Below are positions 35,077 through 45,245 of a DNA stretch of 64,000 nt, piece after piece; within the stretch, counting starts at the first letter, position 1, and the number at the start of each line of letters is the position of its first letter. The position numbers and the translations under genes are program-made. The stretch spans positions 62,001 to 126,000 of the forward strand of contig NKYR01000009.1 in assembly GCA_003184365.1 (NCBI GenBank), given 5' to 3'. Below the pieces are notes generated by a model that saw only the letters and a program-made list of their open reading frames with translations, ran no database searches and had not been told where the DNA came from. The DNA comes from Evernia prunastri. Its lineage: Eukaryota; Ascomycota; Lecanoromycetes; Lecanorales; Parmeliaceae.

Positions 35077-35851
35077 TATCGACGTTTCTACTTAAAAGCC
35101 ACACCACTAATCATGACATGACAGCGGTGTGAAAGGTGAAGAAAATCTTCGATTTGGCTAACGAGAATGTAAATAGAAACGGATGTCGCACGTGAGAGTT
35201 GATCCATAAGTATGAGTATGTTTATACTAGTAAAGTATTTATGTACTGTACACGTGCGCACGGATCTAAAGTCTTGCATTACTTTGTTATAGATTACACT
35301 AAGCTAGTACCCGTATTGATGAAGCGAGATAGCAGGATAGGCATATATGAGTACCATTCTTACCGCCCTCGCTACTATCTATTCTGAGAATGGCTGATTC
35401 AAGTCTCACAATAATACACGATGCCCGTGAGTTAACAGGTTGCACATCTCCTCCTCCTCTGTCTTAAGTGCGGAGGTGATCAATTGCCGTTTTCCTCGTG
35501 CTGGAAGTGAAGACAGGAACGCCGGGGCCAACTTACCCTTCATCTCTCAGCTAGAAAGCTTTCAAGAGTACCGACCAGTTTGTTCAAGCCATCTCAATGT
35601 CAGACGAAGCCTTTTCCAACGATGAAGATGACGATGTATACTTCGTTGAATTTCTTTATGTAAACCGAGATCATGCTGGCGGCTGTCTTGTGTGCTTCAG
35701 GCAGGGAACACTTTTCCCTAGCTATTCACCCACCGCTAGGATGATTTGGCCACTCATACAATGCAACCATCTGTGTGGTTGACTTACGACCCTTCTTCCG
35801 AAAAAGCTTCGATACCAAGAGACTGGGAATGCTAGTCTGATGATTACTTGA

Positions 35852-36322
35852 ATGGAAGAGTCAACCATGAAGAGAAAAAGAGAAAGAGACGCAGTGGAAG
35901 AGGCTCAAGTCTCTATGGACGACTCCGCTGTGGCGATTTCAGCTGTTGTATGGAAATTGAAGAATGACTTCTTGCAGCCTTTTGGCGGCCTTATGGTCAG
36001 CGAAGGACAAGGGGAAAGGTTGTCTCTTTTTAAAGACTCGAGGGAACAGTGCGATGCTCTCTCTAAGCAGAAAAATCCAGTATCTTGGCCAATTAAAAGG
36101 CGAAAGACGGGTAGCCAGAGGGCGGTTGAGGTAGTCGTTAGCAGCCAGTCCGCTGGGCGCATTGACGGGGACACTCTCCCATCAATGACATTCTCGAACT
36201 ACCATGGCTTACTATCAAGATCCAAGGATTCTCGATCCAACGCTAACGAGCCAAAGTCGACCACGGAACGCACGACTCGAGCGACATTACTTCAGGACGT
36301 CCCACGCGATGTAAAATTTTAG
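35852..36322 (+). CDS. Hypothetical protein, weakly supported
   Basis: An uninterrupted 156-codon ORF, MEESTMKRKRERDAVEEAQ, with two basic segments (MKRKRERD and PIKRRKTGSQR) that resemble nuclear localisation signals, and otherwise no recognisable domain. An acidic 61-codon ORF at 35597 (MSDEAFSNDEDDDVYF) could be an upstream exon, but I could not join the two convincingly. It may be a species-specific gene or chance. Codon use and the lack of family resemblance leave this uncertain. Confidence 0.3.
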   Translation: MEESTMKRKRERDAVEEAQVSMDDSAVAISAVVWKLKNDFLQPFGGLMVSEGQGERLSLFKDSREQCDALSKQKNPVSWPIKRRKTGSQRAVEVVVSSQSAGRIDGDTLPSMTFSNYHGLLSRSKDSRSNANEPKSTTERTTRATLLQDVPRDVKF

Positions 36323-37019
36323 AGGCAATCAGTAAAAGGAGCCTCATCACCAAAGTTGAAAGAGGAAGGTACCTGATTCTTCCGATACTCTATCGACTAT
36401 TGACCGAGCATCATCGGCATAATCAAGAAGGGAAAAGAGGCCAGCACAGATGGAAACGTTGAAATGACGGAATCGCAAAAGCCAGGTTAGCGCCAACGAC
36501 CGTTTCGGAGGATTACTGCTCTTGGAAGTGGCAAAACGTTTTAGATGCAATCGATCTAAGGAACGGAGAAGCAGCGCCATCGAGGCAGAAGCGCAAAGCA
36601 GACTCGAAGAATGCATTGTCTGTGCAGCCATGGAAGCGGGATGCTTGGGTTAAGAACCCAGCTTCAGATGTTAGCGGGCGATGTAATAATGGGAAAAAGC
36701 GTGGGTACTGGCCTGCATGATGTGTTCTCTAGCTTATTCGTCTGCGAAAAAAGCGGGATACGAGTGAATAGGGTAGCATTGTTATGATATGGCTGAGAAG
36801 CAGTTCGGACAAATTGCCCAAGCTCATAATCCATATGTAACAATAATGAGTAACAGGTTAACTAGAGTAAATTACCTAGATTCTTAGCTTACTCGTACTC
36901 GTACCTTGCCTTCTCGCGTGACACTATGAGAGTCGCGCGTGATAGTGAGTAGGTACCTTATGTATCAAATTCTAAGGTATTTTAATTTTATTGTTAACGA
37001 ATTAGAGGGTCTTATATTA
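36323..37019. other. Spacer, 0.7 kb
   Basis: AT-rich towards the transposon (TTAATTTTATTG near 36983). No gene is seen. Contains several short TACCT/AGGTA motifs. Confidence 0.45.
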
Positions 37020-37094
37020 ATCGTGCCACACACTTAGCTCCGGGATCGCTAAGTGCTACTCGGCCATGGAACCAAATCAGCCATAGAACCAAAT
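37020..37094 (+). repeat. Left 75-bp terminal inverted repeat
   Basis: Exact reverse complement of 37762..37836. It contains the small palindrome CTTAGC...GCTAAG around nine bases, and a near-direct repeat CCATGGAACCAAAT / CCATAGAACCAAAT at the inner end. Confidence 0.92.
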
Positions 37095-37365
37095 GGGCCT
37101 ACTAATCTACATATATATACACATTATTCATGAACTCCTTCATGACTTCCTTCCAAATGCGTATCTCCCACTTTCTAGATGACTGCCACGTCTTCAGGTG
37201 ATTTTTCGTCTGCTTGAAGACTTTTTTGCAGGCTGTATCGTACTTTTTTTGTCAGACCAGCTCCCGTTTCTTCCTCCTTGTCTCTTCCTCNTTTCTCCGC
37301 TCTGCAGCCAGGGATTTTCTTTTGACTTTGAAGAGATCTGACTGACGATCTAGCCATCGTTTAGC

Positions 37366-37707
37366 TCACATAGGTCCGACAGAAGGAGATGAATTCGCGA
37401 GGTCACAATCTTGACGTAGTAGTCGATCGGTCTCGTTTTTGATGCTATTTAGACGGGCCGGAGTGTCTGCATTGCTAAGTTTATGATAGTATAGCGTCAG
37501 AACTGCCTCTTGGTCGACTGTGAGTCGTCTATTGTGAAGTCCTCGTACTGCTATCTTTGATGAATTACCCTTGAGACGAGATTTGAGCCGTTCCAATGGC
37601 ACGTCAAATTGTCGGGCAATTGCGCTACGATTGAGGTTTTCGCTGGCGTGGTAGGCTTCTATAACATCTTTGATACGTGCCTCGACCGCGTGATATGACA
37701 TATCCAT
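37366..37707 (-). pseudogene. Transposase N-terminal fragment (HTH, CENP-B/Psq type)
   Basis: 113 codons starting MDMSYHAVEARIKDVIEAY. They contain an HTH segment (LNRSAIARQFDVPLERLKSR) and the start of the second DNA-binding domain (NRRLTVDQEAVLTLYYHKL). This is the usual N-terminus of fungal pogo/Fot1 transposases. The ORF stops before any DDE core. A basic remnant at 37175..37357 in another frame (with the N) is probably the old C-terminus. Confidence 0.75.
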
Positions 37708-37761
37708 TGTGGAGTGGTTGTATGGTGTGGATGTAGGATGGTAGGATCACGAGAACGCGTA

Positions 37762-37836
37762 ATTTGGTTCTATGGCTGATTTGGTTCCATGGCCGAGTAG
37801 CACTTAGCGATCCCGGAGCTAAGTGTGTGGCACGAT
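37762..37836 (-). repeat. Right 75-bp terminal inverted repeat
   Basis: Mirror of the left end, without mismatches over 75 bp. Followed by TA at 37837-37838. Confidence 0.92.
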
Positions 37837-38131
37837 TAGCTACAGTACAGCTAAATAGTCACGAGTCACGAGTGAGCCTCATGGCATATTCTGCGGTCAC
37901 CAGGTTAACTAGCTTGCTTTTGGTTGAAATTGGGCGATCTCTGCATTCGGCCAAATAAGGTAGATCACTTTACTCCCTACATTTGGAGTCTCCCTCCATT
38001 AATATTCCTGTCAAAAAAACAGGAAGACGCCGAACGGGGAAAAGAAGTCCAAGCCAGAGACCCTAACCTGCACTCCTCACGCCCATCGCCAAATCCTTGC
38101 TTTACACTTCAATATTCAACACTCCCTCGCA

Positions 38132-38698
38132 ATGGCTTTCTCTCGCTTCAATAAGAAACCATCTTCCACTGTCTCCAGTAGCCAGCCTATGCCATTGGTC
38201 ATCACCAACCTGACCTTGCGCTTTCTGCAATTCATCTTTGCCGTCGCAGTCCTTGGTCTCTACGGTACCGAGCTCAGCAACGCTCGCAAAAACCATACTG
38301 GTGACTACTCGAAATGGGTGTATGCAGAGGTAGTAGGTGTGCTCTCAGCAGTTACATGCTTAGTGTATGTCGTGCCCAAGGTGAAGAGCTGGTGGGCTTT
38401 CGGCTGGGATCTTGTCCTGTTGTAAGTTCCTTAGACTAATGGAAGTTATCATGGGGTTAGTTGATACTGATGAATCCACTCTACAAACAGTATACTATGG
38501 GTGGCTGTCTTCGGGGTTTTCGGCAAGATATACATTCATGCGAAGCCCGTCAACGGAGGTGTCAAAAGGATGAAGAACGCTGTATGGGTTGACTTGGTCA
38601 ACATGCTTCTTTGGCTGGTCACGACATTAGTTTCGGTAGTGGCATTCTTCACGATGAGAGGTGGAAGGTCGCTTCACACTGGGAGGGCTGCCGTTTAA
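38132..38698 (+). CDS. MARVEL-domain membrane protein
   Basis: Two exons, 38132..38421 and 38491..38698, joined in phase (DLVLLFILWVAVFG); 165 aa. There are four hydrophobic segments: about residues 27-45 (LRFLQFIFAVAVLGLYG), 63-84 (YAEVVGVLSAVTCLVYVVP), 90-113 and 133-153 (DLVNMLLWLVTTLVSVVAFF). Short polar ends complete the four-helix MARVEL pattern. Fungal members sit in the plasma membrane or secretory membranes and are mostly uncharacterised; some resemble Nce102/Fhn1. No catalytic feature is present. The start is the first ATG after a CT-rich leader. Confidence 0.8.
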
Positions 38699-38889
38699 GA
38701 TGGACGAATGCAGGACGAAGAGGAGGTGTGAACGCATTCCACATTCCACCCACTGCAACAGTCTCATAAATACTAAACAATCTTCACCATAGTAATCATT
38801 CGCTGCCCTCAACCTTTTTCAATCTTTGACGCGACACCCTCTTTATATCTACTTTTTAACGCGTAAAAGCCTTTCAGGCATCATTCGCT

Positions 38890-41739
38890 ATGTTTGATTG
38901 CTTGATGCTTTATAATCTCTTCTGCTGTGCCTTCTTTCTCATCAACACCGCTGTATGTCTTTCTGTGACGCAAGATGCCTGCGTCTATCGATCAGGAGCA
39001 ATGCTCGTCAATTCGGTCGTGGTCGTGAAACAGACGATACATATAATAACCAGTGTCCCTCATGATACTACGTTTCAAGTCAATACCGATCTTACAATTA
39101 CTGTCGACAATGCGCCAACCAGCCTAGATTTCCTTACAACATTTTTCTCCACGAGTACTGCCATGGAGAGTATGAATGGGTCCGTTAGCCCTTTCAATAA
39201 GCCCTAGAGTACATTCTAAAGTGTTTGACGCAGTCAAAATCCCCACGCTACATTTCCGTATGGTGCCGGTACTTTTACATTAGTAATTGTCGCGTCTGAG
39301 TTGTCTCCAAAACGCCGTCGACAAGCAGGAGCTTTCATGAGCTACACGGGTAGAGCAACTTCTTCCTGCGCTCAAGCAAGCACACTCACCTTGGCCAACA
39401 ACCAGCTCTGGGTGACATACTCCAACGGAACTGTAGCACAATTCTCCGCTACCACAGGCGATGCCTACGATTATTTCGCACCGAGTACAACTCCTGGGTA
39501 TTTCTAATCCATTAGCCCCCTTTGAGTTATGTTTTGGGAGCCGGAGACCTTTCCCGGTTCCTGAGACGTGTCTTTTGAATGTGGGACTACTAGAAACAGA
39601 GAAATACTGACTCTCAAGTTTTTTAGAGACATTATCACTACATTTTCCTTGAGTAATACTGGTACTCTGCTATGGACCAGTCCCCAGTTCTTCAATGGAA
39701 ATGCACTCTTCTGCCTTCTCCCTTCTGGCCTAATCGTTGCGGTCTTCCAACAAGGGGCACAGCCGCTTTCTTGTGTTTTCATAGATCTTACAATCGTGGA
39801 ACGTATGTGCCTGACCCTGTCCAATCGGGTGGCCTCTGGCCTTTAGACTGACAAAAACCTAGTTACCTCCTGCGTTGCTACTTCGACTGGAAGTGCAGTC
39901 ACCGCTGTGCTCGGAGGCCCCGCGCCATCAGGGTAACAACGAACGCTTCACATCAATCGAGGGCGGTCTGCTGATTACAGTCGCTTAGGCCAAGCGGTCC
40001 ACAGGGCGGCGTGGGACCCCCTGGTGCTCAGGGAATCCAAGGAAATATTGGGCCAACTGGACCTAGTGGAGGACAAGGAATTCAAGGCAGCGCTGGGCCG
40101 AGTGGATTCCAAGGAGCTCAGGGACTACAAGGAATTCAGGGAAGTGTAGGACCCTCTGGAGCGCAAGGGTTTCAAGGAAACGTTGGGCCAACGGGACCAA
40201 TAGGACCAACAGGACTTCAAGGGATCCAGGGAATTCAAGGCAGCGTTGGACCGATCGGACCTCAAGGGCCTCAGGGGATACAGGGCGCTCAAGGAAGTGC
40301 AGGACCGACTGGAGCTCAGGGAATACAAGGCAGCGCTGGTCCAACAGGACCTCAAGGACCTCAGGGGATACAAGGGGTTCAAGGCAGTGCAGGGCCGACT
40401 GGAGTTCAGGGAATACAAGGCAGCGCTGGACCGACCGGATCTCAAGGACCTCAAGGACCTCAAGGACCTCAGGGGATACAGGGGGTCCAAGGAAGTGTAG
40501 GGCCGACTGGAGCGCAGGGAATTCAAGGCAGCAGTGGGTCAACAGGGTCCCAAGGACCTCAGGGTATACAGGGCAGCGCTGGGCCGTCTGGGGCTCCAGG
40601 GATTCAGGGTCTTCAAGGTAGCGCTGGACCGACTGGACCTCAAGGGATTCAAGGCAGCGCTGGGCCGTCTGGACCTCAAGGGATTCAAGGCCTTCAAGGC
40701 AGCGCTGGACCGACTGGACCTCAGGGGATTCAGGGAAGCGTTGGGCCCACCGGTTCGCAAGGAGCTCAAGGGGTTGTAGGTCCTAGCGGACCTCGGGGAA
40801 GTGCTGGTCCAAGCGGAGTCCAAGGGGTACAGGGCAGTGCAGGGCCGAGTGGAGCTCAAGGTTTGACAGGCCCGTCAGGTGCACCCGGTATCGCCTATGC
40901 GTACTGTAAGTTTTTCCAAACCCCCAGGGGCGTGGGACACCATCATATGCTTTCGCGAGAAATACAAGGCGCCGAAAAGGGCTGCTACGGAAACATTACG
41001 GATCTTAAGCTGAAGCAGCATTGACCTCGTCTCTCGGGCCAATTTTTGATGAGAAAGAAGGACACGCCATTCTATTGAGATTTTCGCTAATCTATCTTCA
41101 CCAGTGGGCTGTTTCTATCAATCAGGCGCCTCTTCTACCGGCACCGGCAAAGTGCTGACCAACTTCATTCAAACGTACACCTCAGGTGGGAATGTGCAAT
41201 GCTCTACCGTTTGCAACAGCCAGAACTTCAACTTCTACGGAACCGTAAATGTGGGCACGACCAGCGTGGACTGCTACTGCGGCGATACCTTGAACTTTGT
41301 CAGTACGTATCACCCGAAACCAAATTCCCTCGCCTGGGCCACTTGCAGGGTTTGAAGACATGTCCGGGGAGTGTGCATCTTGGAGGCACTCGTCAGAGTT
41401 AAAGAATCTTTCTTGAAATGGCGATGCTGACTCCAGAAACGTTTGACAGCTATCTTGAATTTAGGGAATGGAGCAGCGCCGGACAACAATTGTGCTCTGT
41501 GTGTCAATGGGCCAGGTACGTCCACATGGAGCCAATTTACTCTTGATTTGTATCTCAATTCTGGGTCGCAAGGCATATATCGGCAGCAAGAAAAGCCTCT
41601 CTATTGCCTAAAAATTGCCTTGTGACTCGGGATTTTGTCAAAGAAGTAACGCTAATTTTGATGCTTTTCCACAGCGCCCGCAGGGGAATGTGGTGTTCAG
41701 ACGTCGTCGACAGTAGCGATCTATGCCAGAGCTTTCTAG
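38890..41739 (+). CDS. Secreted collagen-like protein with WSC-like C-terminus
   Basis: Eight exons: 38890..39179, 39234..39497, 39627..39802, 39863..39932, 39989..40905, 41105..41302, 41450..41515 and 41675..41739. The sum is 2046 nt, 681 aa. A signal peptide (hydrophobic FCCAFFLINTAVCL) leads into an N-terminal domain of about 260 residues, Thr/Val/Ser-rich. About 300 residues of Gly-X-Y collagen repeats follow (GPTGPQGIQGSAGPSG type). A Cys-rich module, GCFYQSGASS then VDCYCGDTL and NNCALCVNGPAPAGECG, resembles a WSC domain, a carbohydrate-binding module of fungal walls. The protein is likely cell-wall or extracellular matrix. No C-terminal membrane anchor or GPI signal is evident. Introns 39498..39626 and 41303..41449 may be introner-like. 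The 41303 donor (GTACGT) was chosen by phase. Confidence 0.75.
40010..40893 (+). repeat. Collagen-coding 9/18-bp degenerate repeats
   Basis: Continuous Gly-X-Y coding sequence built from variants of GGAATTCAAGGCAGCGCTGG and GGACCTCAAGG. The repeats are degenerate at third positions, so this is an old array with some recent duplications (for example the repeated CTCAAGGACCTCAAGGAC near 40440-40470). Minus-strand ORFs here are mirror frames. Confidence 0.8.
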
Positions 41740-43399
41740 ATTTGGCAAGAGAGTCTTGACGTACATAAAACGTACGCAGAGAGCGACCGCGGGTGGGTCA
41801 CGGTATCTGACATAATTCGTTTCTACCTGGGATTTTATTTGCAGCCCATTTGAGACTCTTCACAGTAAGAGTAATGCTAGAGAGAAGTATCAGGACCATT
41901 GAGGCTTGTGGGAGACAGAGATCAAGCAAAATGGGTTAGTCCCAGACGATAGTGGATAGGTAATTGGCCAGATGCCAGTGGGCGGCTGAGGTGAACATGA
42001 GATTGCTTGCCTCTTAGCCGTTGATTTGTTGCCTTTGCTCGTGGGTGTTCTTTGCCCCTTCGACTTTGCCCTGCCTAACCTAACTCCCAACATTCCCACC
42101 ATACGCTGCTTTCTTATATGACATTTGGGCCGTTCACCAAGGCGGCCAGCATGCTCACGATCTCGTTCGTCAACTTGTTGTTTTTAGCTCCATGGATATG
42201 TGGAGGATTCCTCTTCCCCTTGCCTGTGCTCATGAATCTCCTAGTATCCGGACAAGAATGTTCTGTTCCCGATGGTGACCGATCGTGACTGTCAAATCAT
42301 GGGCAGATGGATCCTCCCAGTCATAGATGCTCTCTTAAGACTCGACGGCTCAAAGCTTCCCTTGCTTTCAGCATGTTATTCCGTTAAAACCATTGGCCTT
42401 ACACTTTCCAGGCTTCCCATTAATCTGTTCACATAGCTACCGAGACGGCCCGTGCCTACAACTTCTTTCCTCCGCTTCCCAACCAGCAACTGTCGCCCAT
42501 TACCGCATGTGTCTTCTCAAGCTAACATTGGCGACTTACTACTCTACTGCACCTTCTGATAATACGGTTGAGCATCCTCACCACAGCGAAGGGCCGGTCT
42601 GTTCTCCAGCAAACTGAAATCCATTGCCAACAAACCAGGCTTGATGTAGTGTAATCTAGGGCAAAACCAGGTTTCCTATCTGCGTCTGTACCGCTTTAGG
42701 GACCACTGCACCAACTGTAGCGATACCAAAACAGTCTTCTGAGGACGGGATGAAACTGAGAGGGAGATTCAAACACTCCTCCACCATTTCCAACATTATC
42801 TCGCCGAAGAGGTCGACACCTTACTTGCACTAGACCAGTGTAAAGAAGCACAGCCGAAAAATCCATTCACGGAGCTGGAGTAGAGTGGTGTGGACGCGTG
42901 CGCAATAAGGTAAGCGACCCATCAACACAACCTCCTGATCTTCGTGTCCTACCTTATCAATACCAGTACGAGAGAAAGTAAGTCCGCAAGCTGCCGTTTC
43001 GGCTCCTGTAATGGTTGGGAAAATGGCGACTTCTAATGTTCCTTTCGCAGCCTCATCATCGCTCTAGATTAAAGGGGCACGAGGCTCTCTTGCATTAATT
43101 TTGGGATTTACTCGATCAGCACTGGACGTTTTTGGTTACCTGCCATTGGCCATTTTCGATCTTTGAACGAGATATCAGCGTAATCACTGCATTAAATATC
43201 TGCCAATCTAGAATTTGGGACAAAGGCTCTGGCCAAGACCTGTAACAGAGACCGCTAAAGCAGAGGTATAGGCTCAGCTCATGAGCAAACGTCAAAGTTG
43301 ACGCCACTTAATATAAATACAGACGTTCGGATTCATGAGTATAGACATTCGACGCGCTTCCGGGGTTCAACAAATTTTCGAGACGGAGAGAGACTTAAT
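41740..43399. other. Spacer between convergent genes, 1.66 kb
   Basis: No supported gene. A 56-codon ORF at 42118..42288 has a hydrophobic middle but no other support. Otherwise there are only short open frames. Both neighbouring genes end here. Confidence 0.45.
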
Positions 43400-44968
43400 C
43401 TATCCGTACCAGCCAGAAGCGCTGACTTGGGCAACCTCGTCTGATTGACGATGAGGAATAATGCTCTCTTTGATATCGTAGGCTTCGATAATGTCTTCCC
43501 AGGTTTCGTAGTCCAGATGAAAAACTGCCTGATGTTTCGAGATTTTTTTTTCTTCGATTTCCTTAGGCGTCAGTGCCTTAGTCGCGTCTTCATACAGTGC
43601 GTTAGCCTAGAGAGAGGGAGAGTACGGACGTGGTGTACTTACGGAGTGTGGGTAGCATATTTGCATCGCTGCCAATCCCCGCCGTACCATCTCTGATCAA
43701 AAAGCTCACGTAGAACAAATTTTCGACCGTTTGGCCAAAAGATTGCGGGTTTACAACGAAGTGAAATAAAGGGCAACCCGAGTCATCTGCGATTCCATGT
43801 TTGAGCATCACTGCTCTGATCACTTCATCCGGTATATCCTCACCCTTCATCGTCATAATTTCCTCCTTCACTTTCTTTTTTCCATCTACCATCGTGTTGA
43901 CCAAGAGCTCTCGGATATTCTTGCATAACGTGGTGAGGTTCGAATTCTCGGCTTTTTCTAAGTCTTGAGCTTTTAGCTCCTCCGGACGCACGGCGTCTTT
44001 GGGATCTCGTTTTTGAAAGCGCTCGCGACGTTGTGTGACCTTTCGCGCTTCTTTTTGAACAGACAATGGGCCAAGTAAGAATCCAGGTACGGGCGGGCGG
44101 ACGTTGTTGGGAAAACAGGCTCGACGGCCTAGCCACTCCCAATTAAATGCATCCCCTTCGTCGTATCCCTCCCTAGCATCCGCATCATCATCGCTATCGT
44201 CTTGTCCTCGTCTTCTCCTTTCAGTCGAACCTTCACCACCATCACTAGGACCGCGCCGCATGAAGGTGATGCATTTTCCCACGAAATCATCTACGTCAAT
44301 TCCGGTGGTCGCGTCGCCCAGGTTGAGTTGCGTGGTCCTCTTGGCTGAAAGGTCCGCGGTTGACACGAGCAGTCGCGAATCCAGAGTTGCGTCTGAGGTT
44401 TGCTTGACAGATCCGAAAAGATCGTTTGCTCTGTGGAGAGTCCTGAGGAGGCCATTAGAGCCGGGTGCAAGGTACTCGACGCGTGAATCTGGGCAAGGAG
44501 TTATTGACTCGTCTCTCAATCGATGGTCATAGAACGCGTACCTGTCAATTCTCTAGACAACTCCCTAAAATCCTTACGCACTGCGCGTCTCTCGTCCATG
44601 CTTTGATCCGGGTCGTAAAACCGTCGGTCTCCCACCTCAGCCAGCTCTCTTTGGTGAGCCGTTTGACTCGCGTTAGGGGCATTGCGTTCCCCGAGTTTCC
44701 GCTTTTTGCTGGATCTTGGAGAGTCATAGTTCGCCGAACCTGGTGTGGGCATTTGAGGAGGAGGCATATTCTTTGCTTTGCCATTATTTGGTTGAGCGTC
44801 ATCAGCCTGGGCTCGTCGGTTCTCTTTATCGGATGAGAAGGAAGCTGCCGGCGAAGGAGACAGTGATTGCAGATTGACGCGTTCATGCCCTCGTCGCGTA
44901 GATTCGGCATGTTTTTGGGCCTCCTCATCCTCATTCCGTCCGGAGGAGATGTTTGCGCGGCGAGCCAT
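43400..44968 (-). CDS. NSE4: Nse4, kleisin subunit of the Smc5/6 complex
   Basis: Three exons: 44542..44968, 43643..44488 and 43400..43587. The sum is 1461 nt, 486 aa. Nse4 bridges the heads of Smc5 and Smc6 in DNA repair and chromosome segregation. The N-terminus is disordered and Ser/Pro-rich. Then comes the helical kleisin part (FYDPDQSMDERRAVRKDFREL and YLAPGSNGLLRTLHRANDLF), FLLGPLSVQKEARKVTQRR in the middle, and the conserved C-terminal winged-helix domain GCPLFHFVVNPQSFGQTVEN with LFYVSFLIRDG. The last exon adds YETWEDIIEAYDIKESIIPHR, typical of the family end. The third exon uses an AAG acceptor at 43588, after a GCTAACG branch site; the nearer TAG would give a stop. It is divergent from VPS34 with 277 bp between start codons. 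Confidence 0.9.
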
Positions 44969-45245
44969 GGTGGCAGAATCAAGGACGAGGGTGCTTGTGA
45001 ATGTAGGATCTGGGCTGCGCAAAATCCTATGCCGCGTCTCGGAGGCCTCAAGACTTAAAGGGGTTGGATTTATCCCGTACGTTGAAATCAGTGGGACCAG
45101 ATATTGAATTGATCTACCTATGGTTCGTGCGGTAGTTTGAATTTGAAGAAAATATAAAAGCCTAATTAGAGTAATTGTATTTTACGTAATTTACGATATT
45201 TCCACCTAGGCTAGGCTAGGCTTAGCTCGGCTAGCTCGGCTACTC
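44969..45245. promoter_or_regulatory. Bidirectional NSE4-VPS34 promoter
   Basis: 277 bp separate the two start codons. Before the VPS34 start lies a short array of CTAGG/GGCTAG/CTCGG units (about 45207-45243). An AT-rich stretch around 45155-45200 could be the common nucleosome-poor core. No TATA box is clear. Confidence 0.5.

Larger units (their letters stand above)
37020..37836 (-). mobile_element. Deleted pogo/Fot1-like (Tc1-mariner) DNA transposon
   Basis: 817 bp bounded by perfect 75-bp terminal inverted repeats (37020..37094 and 37762..37836) that begin ATCGTGCCACACACTTAG. A TA dinucleotide flanks each side (37018-37019 and 37837-37838), the target duplication typical of Tc1/mariner elements. 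The inside encodes only remnants of a transposase on the minus strand: the N-terminal HTH part and a basic C-terminal part, with the DDE catalytic core missing. It is therefore non-autonomous. The identical ends show that it is young and not degraded by C-to-T mutation. One ambiguous base (N) lies at 37291. Confidence 0.88.

Noticed and set aside
40063..40859. Minus-strand ORFs opposite the collagen repeat (Leu/Ser/Arg-rich)
   Set aside because: They are mirror frames of Gly-X-Y codons. The plus frame carries the Gly periodicity and joins to exons on both sides.
42118..42288. 56-codon ORF with a hydrophobic N-terminal half, possible small secreted peptide
   Set aside because: No cysteines beyond two, no supporting context, and length expected by chance in 1.6 kb of spacer.
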